NCBI GenBank assembly: GCA_025201765.1
Contig: MU623365.1
Span: 186,001-250,000, forward strand
Length of the DNA stretch: 64,000 nt
Origin: Daldinia sp. FL1419
Taxonomy: Eukaryota > Ascomycota > Sordariomycetes > Xylariales > Hypoxylaceae
Reading direction: 5' to 3'
The notes under the pieces were generated by a model that was not told the DNA's origin, made no database searches, and was given only the letters and a program-made list of their open reading frames with translations. Below are positions 45,554 to 57,302 of this stretch, in pieces. Each line of letters opens with the position of its first letter. Positions within the stretch are counted from its first letter, which is position 1. A program made the position numbers and the translations under genes.

Positions 45554-46734
45554 AGAATGATGTCCCTTTATGGCACTAGGGACATGTACTGCCTGTTCAA
45601 TCTACTATCCAAAGTCGCTCCTTTAAAACATGGTTCATACTGGGTCGATGTCTTTCGTTTTATCTTCACGCTACCGAATACACGGTTTGATAACGCTCCA
45701 TCCAATTACATTCACTTTGCCTCCGAGTAAATTGGAGATTATCTTCGGGACTACCTCCGATACCTTTGAGAAGAAAATTGGTGCCGTATCTAAAACAACT
45801 TGCCCTAAGTCCCTGGGTCTGGCGAGGGCGGGAAGGACACGTTAACACGTTACACACGGAGTTACTATATTTTACGAAAATCCATTGACTTACTGAGATC
45901 GGCCAACCGACTCGCTACTTATCGCGATGAGAATCTAGCTTGAATTTTCCGCCTCTGATTGGATGGCAGTCACTCACTATTCAGTTGGATCGACTAATGA
46001 ACAGATGAAATGGGATGTATGGGTTATACGGCCTGCGACACTCTTTATCACCTACGGTACTGACCCAGAAACCCGAAAAAAAAAGATGATATGGACGGAC
46101 AGAGAGGAAGATCTCGCGGCATGCCTTGGTTGTCTTTTTTCTTCTATAAGGGAAGTTTGGTACTTGACCGGCAAGACATGCTATGCTGTAGATAGAAATT
46201 CAGATTCTCTACATATATTTTGCGGGAACGGATGCCGCTTTGCTTTATAGTCAATGCCATTGTGTTTGAGCTCAACATGTTTTGATTCTTGTTAGTGATG
46301 AGGTAATGAAGGGAATGTGTAAAATAGGGGATGCGCATGCAATAAATGTCGTGATAGTTCTGTAGCCGTGTTGAATGATCAAAGTCTTCTAATATTAACG
46401 ACGAACGGGTGTTATACCGTCTTATATCCAGCCTCGTGCCATCATCGTGGAACTGGAATGAAAACAACCGCGGAAATTATATTGGCCAATTAAGATTAGA
46501 ATTCGCCGCGTATGCAAAACCTATCTTCTCATACCTAACCTAGATGCTCGTACATCATGTATACCTGCGCCCGATCTATCCCTCATGCTCGCTCATTCTG
46601 ATACCTCTGGACCGCGGCACAGTCCACTCATCTATCTATCATCATTCCATGCTATGCCATACCTACCATTACGTCTCGCCCTAAGTTTTCCGTCCGCCAA
46701 AACCCAACCTTACGTCCGCGTACGTTTTTCTACC
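45554..46734. other. Convergent gap, 1.2 kb
   Basis: 3' ends of the Ser-rich gene and the ABC transporter. The plus frame 45963-46250 has no recognisable family and no good start context; nothing else seen. Confidence 0.5.
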
Positions 46735-49700
46735 TCAAGCTTCTCCGTACACGATCTTGCAAAGATGTTCCTTCTCGCCGCTCTGCTCGCACATAGCACG
46801 GAACATACCCACGCCACCTTCCTCGTTGCCTTGAAGCTCCCAAAGTTCCTGGGGTTTGCCGTATTCGGCTACCTTACCGTCGCTTAGCACGAGGATGCGG
46901 TCAAAGTCGGCGATGGTGCTTAGTCGGTGCGCGATGACGATTAGCGTGCTGTCGCCGAATTCCTCACGGATGCTGCGCTGGATTAGGGCGTCTGTAGTCA
47001 TGTCCACGGCGCTTGTCGCCTCGTCTAACACCATAACCTTAGGTCGCGACACGATCGCTCTCGCGAGGCATAATAATTGACGTTGGCCTTGTGATAGGTT
47101 GAGACCACCTTCGGATATAGACGAGAGTAGATTGCGGAAGATGTTAGTGTTCTTTTTCCGGCCGCCATTGTTTGACGTTGGGGTAGATATACCGCTAATG
47201 GCGGGTGTGCTGACCGTTGTTCCATCGCCGTTGGCGTTGGCGTTCTCGCCTTCGTTTTCGGTGATAAGGTGCACGCGCGCTAAGGAGTCGAAAAGCTCGG
47301 CGTCGGTGTGGTTATCAAAGGGGTCGAGATTAGAGCGCACGGTGCCGCTGAATAGAACTGGATCTTGAGGGATAATGGCCAGCCTGCTGCGTAAATCATG
47401 CAACTTAATCTTGGAAATATCGATCCCATCGATACAGATACTTCCCGACCGCGCTTCAAGGAAACGGAAGAATGCAAGCGTCAGAGATGATTTACCTGCA
47501 CCAGTACGACCGACTACGCCAACCCGTTGGTTGCGCTCAATGGTGAAATTAAGCCCTTTCAGCACAGGTGGTAGATCTTCCGCGTAGCTGACCACAAGAT
47601 CATCTACTTCCACGCGACCTTCTGTCGGCCATGCTGCTGGTGGACTGGCACCTTCGAGACTTTCTGTTGGCAATTCCGTGTATTCAATGATTCGCTCTGC
47701 CGCGTTCATCTCAAGCTCGACATTGGCGTAGTGGCGGATCGTCCACATGACGTGACCCGAGAATTCGAGGGCGAACGCCAATCCAAAACCAGCGAGGGCT
47801 GCGTCTATCTCCGGGGCTATGAGAATAATGATGGCGACAAATGAAGCAAAGAAGCTTCCTACGACAGACATTCGCCATCCCATCCAGCGGATGAATAGCC
47901 AAAGGTGCCAGGTTGCCACAGTCCAATCGTCTAATTTCGTATACATACGCTTGATGTAGGTCTGGCTCTTATCAAACGACCGAATCGTTTGGACGCCAGT
48001 CAAGGCCGAACCGAATTGTTCAAACACGGGAGACTTAGTAACGGATTCAAGCCGTTTAACTGGCCTAGCTCCGTCAAGATAACGAATTGCGTAGAAAGCA
48101 CAGACGACGAGAAGGAATAATGCCAAGACGATGATTACAGGAGAGACAAACAAGCTAGCGATAATAACACCAACAAGATTCAGTAGTGCACTCGCCGCAA
48201 ACGCCATCGAATATGCCATATGGGTATCCACAGAGTGGAAATCTGCTGTGAACCTGTTCAGGATCCTGCCCAGTGGAACCGTGTCTAACCAACGTAGCGG
48301 CGCGCGGAGCACAACAAAGTTAAGCTTCGCAAAAAGCTGTCTAGAGGCGCGTATCGAGCCACGGAAAACGTAGTAGTAGCGGTAAGTCGAAATGAGAGAA
48401 GTAAAAGTCGAAAGGAAAATGTAGATGCCGAGGTAGTATCCTAGCCTATTATTTGACTCGATCTTGACCATCGGTGAGGCCATGGTACCCATCGTGAATT
48501 GCTGCATGCTGAACTGGTATGCGTAAGAGGTATGGTTCTCTGTTTGCGCTTCGACGCTCTGCTGGTGCTCTTCGTTTGACCCAGTCCATATTCGCAGCCA
48601 CCATGAGCGTCCTACGGTTAGAACCTGCACGAAAAGGAATAGGACGACAACGGTAGACCAGAACCACCAAGAGCCGCTATAATTCAAGTACGCCGCGTAT
48701 ACCTTTCCCTTGACGGCACCTTTCTCACGTCCTTCCTCTTCGACGAACTTACGCGCTTGGGCCTTTGAAGGGGTCTTGGCTAGAGGTTCCCCATTAGATT
48801 CAATGTCCGTCTGAGATGTTTCCTCGGAATTAATTGCGGTAGAACCTTCATCTTCTCGTATCTCCTGGTCCGTCTGTTCATGACTCTTAATCTGTTCCAG
48901 AGTTCCGGTTTGTTCCAGCTCCGAGACAAGCCCAGCGTTCAAAACCCGCCCGCCTCCCAGCTCAACAAGATACTTCGTCTTTGGTTCACATAGGGCGACG
49001 TGATGTGTAACCAAAATCCTCGTTCGTCCAACGCCAAGCTCTCCATTAAGACATTTTTCAAAAATGTGACGTCCAACGTGAGCATCGACAGCACTAAAGA
49101 TGTCGTCCAAGACAAGTATACCAGCACGAGAGTAGATGGCACGGGCAAGGCTACATAGTACGTGTTAGCTGCTAGTAATAGAGCGCTTAGGAAATTTACG
49201 ATGTCGCTAGCACGTCGACGTGGGCAATTTCCTCATCGGACACTTGTTAGGTAGGCTTTGGGGAAGGACTTACGTGATTCGCCATTTCTGACCACCACTC
49301 AGGTTAATGCCATTGGTACCAATCTCTGTGTTCTCTCCGTCGCTGAACATCGCCATATCTTTCGTTAAGGCACAAACATCAACCGTTTTGTTGTATCTGT
49401 ATGCGTCATATGGCAACCCAAACAATATATTCTCCTTAACAGTTGCATTTTCAATCCAGGGTATTTGCGCAACGAAGGCGACAGCACCGGGGATGATCCA
49501 GTTGTCCCGATTAGCTTTCTGATCGCGGCGCTGGGACGGTGCCCGAGGTACGCTAATAGATCCAGCCAAGATATCAACTTCGCCTAGAATAGCTGCAAGC
49601 ATCAAGCTCTTACCACTTCCAGTTTTACCTGATATGACAGATAATTCTCCCTTGGGGAATGTGATGTTAACATCGCGTAGGACGAACCGATCGGGGTCCT

Positions 49701-51711
49701 CCTCGTCATCCTCTTGGCCATCCGAAGGCCAGGCAATGGACGCGTTATTGAATATAACCTCGTCCGCTTCTTGGGTGATCTTTGAAATCTCTGCACCTTT
49801 GAGGTAGGCATCCATGCGCTTCACGGAGACCCAAGCATCGACGAGATCCGTTGTCAGTTCAGGGATAACGGATAGGGTAAGTTCAAGCGCTTTAAAGACG
49901 CCAAGACTAACAAATGCGACCGAGGGGGACAATGCACCGTGTAGGGCTGCATATACGGCGAGAGACACAGCAGCAAGCATGATTGGACTCGTAATCCAGC
50001 ACCCAATAAGCATAACGTCGTTCAAAAAGGCGCTCCAAACACATGTCAGTTCCCGTTCGCGAACATCGCCAATTTTTTTCTCCCATTGCGGCTCGAGCGC
50101 AGAAAACTTGATCTGGCGGATGCCCTGGAGAGCTTCCGAGACAACCTCCATCTTCTCGTCTCGCACTTTCATTAGTCGGTCTTGGGCGTCCGAGTAGCGT
50201 TTTGAGAAGTAAATATTAATAGGAGTGACGGCTAACATCGTCGAGAAGCCCGCGAGAAGTGCCTTCCAACCAAGAAGCTGCGCGAGGAAAAGCAACGACA
50301 CGATCAATTTAGACAGACTTTCTGGAAACATATTATTGAAAGCAGCAAAGTCCGAAACGCGCTTTGCATCGACGCCTATAAGATTTACAGTACTCTGCTT
50401 GCTCTTCTTAATCTGCTCGGCTTCGTCGTCTTCTAAGCTTTCAAGATCCGGTCTATTACCGGTAGACCTTTCTCCTATTGGCCCGGTGATATTCGACTCA
50501 GTGAATTCCGCGGCTACGGTAGCCCCCTTCTGCTTCCTGCTAGCTTCTTTCACATCTTTACGCCTCATCGATTTTTGGAAAATCAGTGCCGACAATTGGG
50601 CGCGAATCGGCACGCATATATGCGCCCACGATAGCCAGTAGACATACGACTCAACCCATGATCTAATGAGGATAGCCACGGCAATCAAGACAACCCAGAT
50701 CCAGGCTTCGTGGCCGAGGCGTTCGTGGCCCTGGCGCCGCTCCAGAAGGTTAAGCAGTTGCAAAACAACCCACTGGGGCGCCAAATTGAGAAATGCAGTG
50801 AGAACAGTCAACACCCACTGAAGCACGAAAATCCACTTATGAGCAGAAATGATGGAAATCCAAAGTGGACCAGTAAATTTTCGACGTTCCCAGTCGGCGG
50901 TGGCTTCCTCGGATCTCGTGTAGTGGTCCGGCCTTGGAAGATCAGCTAAATCAAGGTTGTTCTGCTTGGAGGCCCGGCGAAGCAAATATGCAGGCCAGCT
51001 CCAGTTCAGCTTGCTCCATGCCGATTTTGTATATAGCCTGTCTACCAGCTGGCCATTGTGATATACATCGGGTCGTCGAGGAATGGATAAGCTAGCAATA
51101 GCCAGGCACACCACAACCACTAACTCTACCACACGAATAGAAAATACCCCAGCGGCACGTTGTTTGAATAGAAGCGCGGCTACATTATTGTCCTGGGCTG
51201 CGAGAACAGCGGTGAGGACAACGCACGAAAGAAAAGACCAGATGCCTAGATCGTAAGCGGCTACAGAATCTCGGCTAGCCGCGACACAGACAACCTGCAA
51301 GGTTAAAAGAGTCTGCGTCCACGTTTCACGTGGTGTGTGTCAGTAATCTGACAGTTCCAGTGCTGTGTGTAACGGTGAGCTTACCCAGATTATGACGGCC
51401 AACCAATTCGCAAGGAACAAACCACTCTCGACTCCTTGCGTGCCCAAAGTCGAAATCACAGCTAGCGCTACCGACACGCCAAACCCGATTAATGAGAAAA
51501 ATAGCATCACGGCTTTGGGCACCTTAGTGCTGAAGGCCTTGACGGCTTCCGGCGTGCTCTTGCCATCTTTATCCTCATAAATTCCGGTCGCGCACTTCGA
51601 GCCACGACTACGCAGTCTACCCAGACTCAAGGCAGCGGGAACAGATAGTATCGCAACGACCCCTAAACCAACAGCGGAAGTCAAAAACACTATCTTCTTA
51701 TCATCAGACAT
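46735..51711 (-). CDS. ABC transporter, ABCC/MRP subfamily, 1587 aa
   Basis: Full-length ABCC exporter. Exons in coding order: 51711-51385, 51294-49274, 49150-46735 (4764 nt), with introns of 90 and 123 nt. Intron 2 splits NBD1 right after the signature (LSGGQKWRIT|LARAIYS). Layout: TMD0 (about 1-190), TMD1, NBD1 with Walker A GKTGSGKS (about residue 670), LSGGQ, Walker B ILVLDD; TMD2; NBD2 with Walker A GRTGAGKS (about 1320), signature LSQGQ, Walker B VMVLDEATSAVD and switch HRLSTIADFD. NBD1 has Asp where the catalytic Glu normally is, the usual asymmetry of ABCC proteins. NBD2 holds an Asn/Ser/Thr/Gly-rich insert of about 45 residues before LSQGQ. Relatives are Ybt1/Vmr1-type vacuolar and bile-acid transporters; the substrate (glutathione conjugates, metabolites, drugs) cannot be inferred. 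Confidence 0.93.
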
Positions 51712-52651
51712 AGTTGTAGCGACACGATTGTTGTTTTCGGAGTTAAGCTCAGGATACCAGAGCTAGGTTGGTTGGCGAAGGCCTCCCCGGATAAACGCGA
51801 CAAGAAGCGCGAAGGGAGGCGAGAGCGTAACTAGACAAGACAAGACGAATAAAAACTTGCAAGAGCACTCAATTCAAGTTGGGGGCCATCGAAAGCAGAA
51901 AAGGATAGACACCAGTCGTGCTAGTTAATTTACTACCTAGGGAGTAGTTGAAGTTGAAGAAATTTCGAAGCTGCGTCGCTCGGCGCGAATAGCAAGGTGA
52001 TGGAGAAGAGAGAATGGCGTGAGAGTTACACGCTATTGGTTATTGGGTTTAAGCAAATGCAGAGCAGCGCGAAGAGACGGAGTACAGTATCCCTTCGGGG
52101 CCCTCCCTGCACGGATTTATTGGAACCTCGAACGCCTCGCGGCTTTGCCGATTGACTCATGTTGGAGACCCTCTTTTCATGACGGAGGAGGACCGGAAAG
52201 AAAGGTAATGAAAATGAGGGAGTCACCTTAATAGTAGCGTTACTACCCCGGCAACGAGTCCTAGGTTAGATTGCTTCGAGTCCCCTTGCTACCCATACGT
52301 AGGTACCCAGGTAGGCAGTGTACGGTAGCGGCGGGTTCTACGCGATAAGCCGATCCCGATTCGCCCGGGCTCGCCCATATACATAGGTAGGTATGTATTA
52401 TGTATTATGTATGGACTCGATGTTCTGCCCCACCATAGCAAAGGAAGAAGAGAAGTATCCATCGTGGTGCATCATATCCTTAATTGGGTCCCAATGGGAA
52501 TGACTATCGGTGTGAGCAATACGGTGCCGTGTCTAACGCGTACCACAAAAGAGATAAATCTTGTTATTCGACTACAAAGAGATAAGCGTCGTCGTCTGAC
52601 GAAGTCCGTATGTAGTGTATAGCAAAGAAGCGACTCGATAGTGATAGCCAT

Positions 52652-52670
52652 GGGGGGGGGGGGGGGGGGG
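52652..52670. repeat. G19 homopolymer
   Basis: Nineteen consecutive G on the plus strand, flanked by CCAT and TTGTGAAG; intergenic. True length may be longer than sequenced. Confidence 0.9.
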
Positions 52671-52888
52671 TTGTGAAGGGACCTTCGTGCAGAAGGATCA
52701 GGTTAGTTGCATTCAAACCCGGCTAGATCTAGAATCAGAAGGTGATTCAAGACTAACAACGTCCAGGTAGTGAGCTAGTAAGGTATGGCCATATCGAGGT
52801 ACATATGTAAGTTATGATGATCAAGATTAAGAAGAGGAATAGCCGTAAGCAGCTAATTGAATGACTGGAAGATGTGTGCAGGTTATTA

Positions 52889-52914
52889 GGTGGCAGGTGG
52901 CAGGTGGCAGGCGG
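52889..52914. repeat. GGTGGCA tandem, 3-4 copies
   Basis: AGGTGGCAGGTGGCAGGTGG followed by a diverged copy; short intergenic minisatellite. Confidence 0.8.
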
Positions 52915-55545
52915 CTTCCGCAGTGACAACCTGGAACGTTATAACTAGTTAACCTAGGTCGTCATTGAGAACTATGGAAGCAAACTTGTATAACTTACCT
53001 AACCCGGTAAGTAACTCAAAACCTTAGGTGTCCGGGTGGCTCCTTCTATTGTTTCTTCAACTATTGCTCTTAGCTCTACAGCTTAATTTCGGCTTACAAG
53101 AGAACTTAGGTATAAGTTAGTACAGCATATGATCAATCCCAGAAAGATCAAATTACCCGTCAGCTTACTCGCATGCATTAGTACATGTAGTACAGTAACT
53201 TAGTACCTACCTAGGTGTATAGGTATTATTGTACTTGACACATCTATATAGGTCCCCTAAGTAGGATGTAAAATGTATAAGCTGTGTCGAGGGGTCCGTG
53301 GGTTACCAATCATCGAACCGGGGAATTACCTACCCGCAACGCGGGGCATCGTCGCTACCAGGTCAGGTAATTTTATATGCCGTAACCCTGCTAAGTCACT
53401 GTGCCGTACCGTAAATACGAAAGGCATGGATAGACACGGATGACCTCGTCAAGTTTACTACTTACCTACGTACCTACACATTCTCCGGACTCGGAGAGGA
53501 ACCCATTCTCTTTCATCATCGTCCAAAAAAAAGAAAAAAGAAAAAAGTTTAAATTTTCATGAGACTCCAGTCAGTCGTACGAATTGCGGGTTCAAAGAAA
53601 TTACTCAAAGGTTAGATCCTATAACAGGTTTTACACAGCTATAGAATAGTTCGGACCGGGGATCATCACGTCAGATAATACTAATACGAATTAAGAAGCT
53701 ACAATCGAGAATATCTGCAGTCATTCGGCATCTGATATGTAAAAAGATATGTAAACCGATATGTAAACAACGCCGGCATGTATTCGTCTACTACTTCGAT
53801 ACAGTATACCGACCAAAGTTTCAACCATCCCGTCAATAATCTCCGACAATGATTGGTTTCCATATCTTGTTGCGACGCACCCGTCAATCGTTTCACAAAT
53901 ATACCCGATCAAATAATTTACCCCAGATTAACAAGATAGACAGCGTAACGATACATGATTATCGAAAACCTCGGGCGGAATAGGTGAACGGCCAATAGCC
54001 GATATTCTTCGGAGCGTCGAGACTGCATGGGGTCGGTAGCATGGGAACACTACACACCGCTTCTGCGGTTGGATCACGGATGACGGACCGCGCACACTGC
54101 TCCATTGCTCCTCTTCCGCCTACTGATCCTGTGAGTTTCCAAGCGGCCAATTCAGGCCCCATCGCAAATCAGACAACTGATACACGTTAGTGCTGACGAG
54201 GAATTCGTACGGGATTTTCTCCTTTCTGCTTAGACTACCAACCGCTGTATTTACAACAGCAGAGCCGCCATCGGATGATGCTCTCCGGTTTTGAAAGGAG
54301 CGAGGTTGGCCGTTTCAGATCGCTGCATATTTTGAGGGGCTGGAATATTTCTGACATCGACGGGAGTATGCAAGAGCATTGACATCAGTAGGGATGAGTC
54401 CTGGGAAGGACATAGCGGGGATGGTACGTGAGCCGCTAATTCATCATCCTGTCAGCGCCAAACCAAGAAGTGTGCAGGTCGTCGTGCCACTAACGATGAC
54501 GATGCTCATGCGATCCTGTATCTGTCACGGTCACGTATGGTTCTTGGCAGAGAAGTTGCGGCTCGTTGAGATACCATTACGCTGACGATGGCCGTCACAT
54601 GGTATTAAAGAGTTCGTTGCCGTCTATGCCTAAGATTACGCTCGGGGGCGTAAAACGTGATACTAAGCTTTATCTACCCACATGAAAAATCATCACCAGA
54701 TGGCGAGCCTTCATCACGGGTTAATTGGAATAATACACTTTATCATTCGGTCTTGGCATAATTTCACTCTTCGACCTAGGAATAACTTCATTCTATGCGT
54801 GCTTCGTCCATCAACTTCAGCTCCACTCCCAAAATCTTCTCACCACCCGCAGAATTCTAAACGCCTTTGAAAATTTTGGTTGCAACCCCAGTAGTACGAT
54901 ATCCGAAAATCTGATATCCATACCCGTCCTTTCTCCACACAAGACGAGGTAGTATTGTAATCGCCAACCCATTCCCGTTTAGCTATTAGATAGGTCCGCC
55001 TAAGATCGGTATCAAGATCTGCACAAACTCGGGTGTGATATGCGGCGGCCCGTTCCCGCGCAATATCCGAAAAGCAGTACCTACCTAGACACAAGTAATC
55101 CGTAAAGAATATAGGGAACCCGGCCTACCCTTTCTAAGATTAACTAGGAACTTCGGTGCCGAGATGGTAACGTGGATCACAGGGGTCAATCTACGTTATC
55201 GAGATTAATTCTATTCCAAGCTAAGTGCAACGTCAAGAACACTGATTTATACCCATGCAACCCAATAACGGATATAGTACTACAAGAAAACGTTCGTGAG
55301 AGTGACTTGGACGTAGTTCGTAGCCCGCCAAAAATAGCCTAAGCCTATTCTAGTGATGATTGTACATGATGCGATGTTACCGGCTCGTAGATACTTAAGG
55401 GGTGGGATCTCACTAATCAAGCACAACTTATGGTCATAGTAGAATGAAAATACTGATTCCCCTTCTATAACATCGACTAGAAAGGGGATTATAGCAACCT
55501 TGTACGATCAGTCCAGGCGCCATGCCTGGTTACAAGACGTATACC

Positions 55546-57207
55546 CTATGATGAAATGGTCTGTGTAAACGAGGCGACATGAACCGAGCCGCCAAGAGCC
55601 TTTGTAGCATACTGTAAATTTGTTAGAATTACAATCAATACCGAAGATGCAATTATTCCGAATGCACTCACATTAAAGATCCCCCAACGATAGCCAATAA
55701 AATAATGCCAGTCGGTATTCAACGTAAGCGATTTGCCCAAATTTGTAAAGCTTGAGCCATCGGTACTGTAACTGAAGGTGCCAGTACGGCCAGAGCCAGG
55801 ACTTATGTTGACGGTGCTGCGCAGATAGATTACATCCTCCGAGACATCTTTTCTAGCAACCATAGTACCTGTGCTTGTTGTCCTCCATGAGGTGTCCATG
55901 TTAATATCACTCGTCATGCCAACCGTTAGAGTACCACCGTTTTTCTTAACCCCTATCCAGGCTGATCTATCCCGGAAGAGGGCTAGACCAGCACAGTCAC
56001 CATCGACCATATCTTTTGTGTTAATAACGATCGTAGCAGTAGATACCGGACCGTGGATTCGGCGTGTAAGAGTGTTGCGTGCTGAATACAGGTCATCGGT
56101 AACCGTTGCTGTACCCAGCGCGAGACCCTGACTCACGTTGAACTTGGAGGTGTCAGGGTTGTGATTCCACTCCCAAGCAGGACCTAGTGTATCAAATGAG
56201 TCCACGCCCAACAAGGAAGGCAACTCATGTGTAGGCATTGGCATAGGGTAAGATGTACCCCACGCCCCGTTCGACGTCTGGAGTACCGGAAATCCGTCCG
56301 AACCCCAGGTAACAGGTGCTAACACAGGAAGCCGTCCTCCAGGATAAGCGTCCTCGAAGGCCATATAGTACCAGTCACCATTAGGGGTGTCGACCAAGCC
56401 ACCCTGATGCGGATTTCCGCCACCAGGAGTAGGTGGCTTTACGCTCTGGGCGAGGGCCTTGATGCTATAGCTTCCGAACGGACTTGAGGCCCTGAGGACA
56501 TACTCGGCGCTAGCTGGACGAGTAACCAGGATATAATAAACTCCGCCGCGCTTATACATGCGACTCCCTTCAAGCGTTCCTATATTTCCTGGAGAAGCGT
56601 ATACCTGTTGAGTTTTGACGATGCTGAGGCCATCTTCTGATAATTGGGCCACTGAGATCTGCGTATTGCCATAGGCAACATACATGGTGCCGTCGTCGTC
56701 CACCAGAAGACCGGCATCGTAGAAACAGGTATTAAGAGTCGCAGCTAGACTCCATTCTTCCGTGGGTTCTGTAGCAGTGTATATATACGTCTTGCTAAAT
56801 TCGATGCACCCGATCCAGTACCACTTCTTATCCAGCGCTCGGTAGCGCATCGTGGAGGCCCATATTCCTTTAACGTACGCCCGTTCGCTACCTACCAAAT
56901 TATACTTCGAAGACCATTCTAACGAGGGGACCGAATGTCCGATATACTCCCAGTTAACAAGGTCGTAGGACCGGAGAATAGGGGCACCTGGTGAGTAGTG
57001 CATGGTAGACGCAGAATAGTACCATGCATCATCGACGCGAAACACATCTAAATCGGCGAGGTCCTCGTAGATTACAGGGTTAGTGAATGAATCCGCAGCC
57101 AAAGAATCCGTGCGGTTCTCCTGACTAAACCCATCTGGTATTGTCCGACCAGACGCCCACGAATGAAAGCATACCCCTGAAGCAATAATAAGTTTTCGTA
57201 AGTGCAT
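55546..57207 (-). CDS. Secreted GH43 glycosidase (beta-xylosidase / arabinofuranosidase type), 533 aa
   Basis: Exons in coding order: 57207-55672 and 55611-55546, with a 60-nt intron (GTGAGT..CTAAC..TTACAG). Splicing gives ..YRWGIFN|YATKALGGSVHVASF.., the expected C-terminal strand. The start at 57207 opens a signal peptide (MHLRKLIIASGVCFHSWASG); an in-frame ATG at 57246 is less likely. The five-bladed propeller has the three GH43 acidic residues: Asp of YEDLADLDVFR (base), Asp of FYDAGLLVDDDG (pKa modulator) and Glu of GTLEGSRMYKR (acid). The C-terminal beta-sandwich (about 330-533; ..GPAWEWNHNPDTS..) is the usual xylan-side domain. It probably acts on plant-cell-wall arabinoxylan oligosaccharides outside the cell; substrate preference is not readable. 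Confidence 0.9.
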   Translation of the reverse strand: MHLRKLIIASGVCFHSWASGRTIPDGFSQENRTDSLAADSFTNPVIYEDLADLDVFRVDDAWYYSASTMHYSPGAPILRSYDLVNWEYIGHSVPSLEWSSKYNLVGSERAYVKGIWASTMRYRALDKKWYWIGCIEFSKTYIYTATEPTEEWSLAATLNTCFYDAGLLVDDDGTMYVAYGNTQISVAQLSEDGLSIVKTQQVYASPGNIGTLEGSRMYKRGGVYYILVTRPASAEYVLRASSPFGSYSIKALAQSVKPPTPGGGNPHQGGLVDTPNGDWYYMAFEDAYPGGRLPVLAPVTWGSDGFPVLQTSNGAWGTSYPMPMPTHELPSLLGVDSFDTLGPAWEWNHNPDTSKFNVSQGLALGTATVTDDLYSARNTLTRRIHGPVSTATIVINTKDMVDGDCAGLALFRDRSAWIGVKKNGGTLTVGMTSDINMDTSWRTTSTGTMVARKDVSEDVIYLRSTVNISPGSGRTGTFSYSTDGSSFTNLGKSLTLNTDWHYFIGYRWGIFNVSAFGIIASSVLIVILTNLQYATKALGGSVHVASFTQTISS

Positions 57208-57278
57208 GCTTATCGAGACCTTGAAGACTGGGGATATGAGCATCAACGTCTATTGGAAGAGTTCTTTTCGGGTATTCC

Positions 57279-57302
57279 AAGTTTATATAAAAATATATAT
57301 AT
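57279..57302 (-). promoter_or_regulatory. TATA element candidate for the GH43 gene
   Basis: On the minus strand a GATATATATATTTTTATATAAAC-like stretch lies 72-95 bp before the ATG, the usual place for a fungal TATA element in an inducible gene. Composition alone could also explain it. Confidence 0.4.

Larger units (their letters stand above)
51712..55545. other. Gene-poor gap, 3.8 kb
   Basis: No gene supported. Contains the transporter promoter, many TAGGTACC motifs (52290-52320, 52383-52395, 53202-53220, 53462-53476, 55079-55090), a G19 run, and a GGCAGGT tandem. Minus-strand fragments between 53.96 and 54.6 kb (..WKLTGSVGGRGAMEQC.., and ..VDVRNIPAPQNMQRSETA.. near 54.35 kb) look coding-like but are interrupted by stops; family not recognised. 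Confidence 0.45.

Noticed and set aside
46585..46887. 100-aa plus-strand frame
   Set aside because: Mostly antisense to the ABC transporter C-terminus and 3' UTR.
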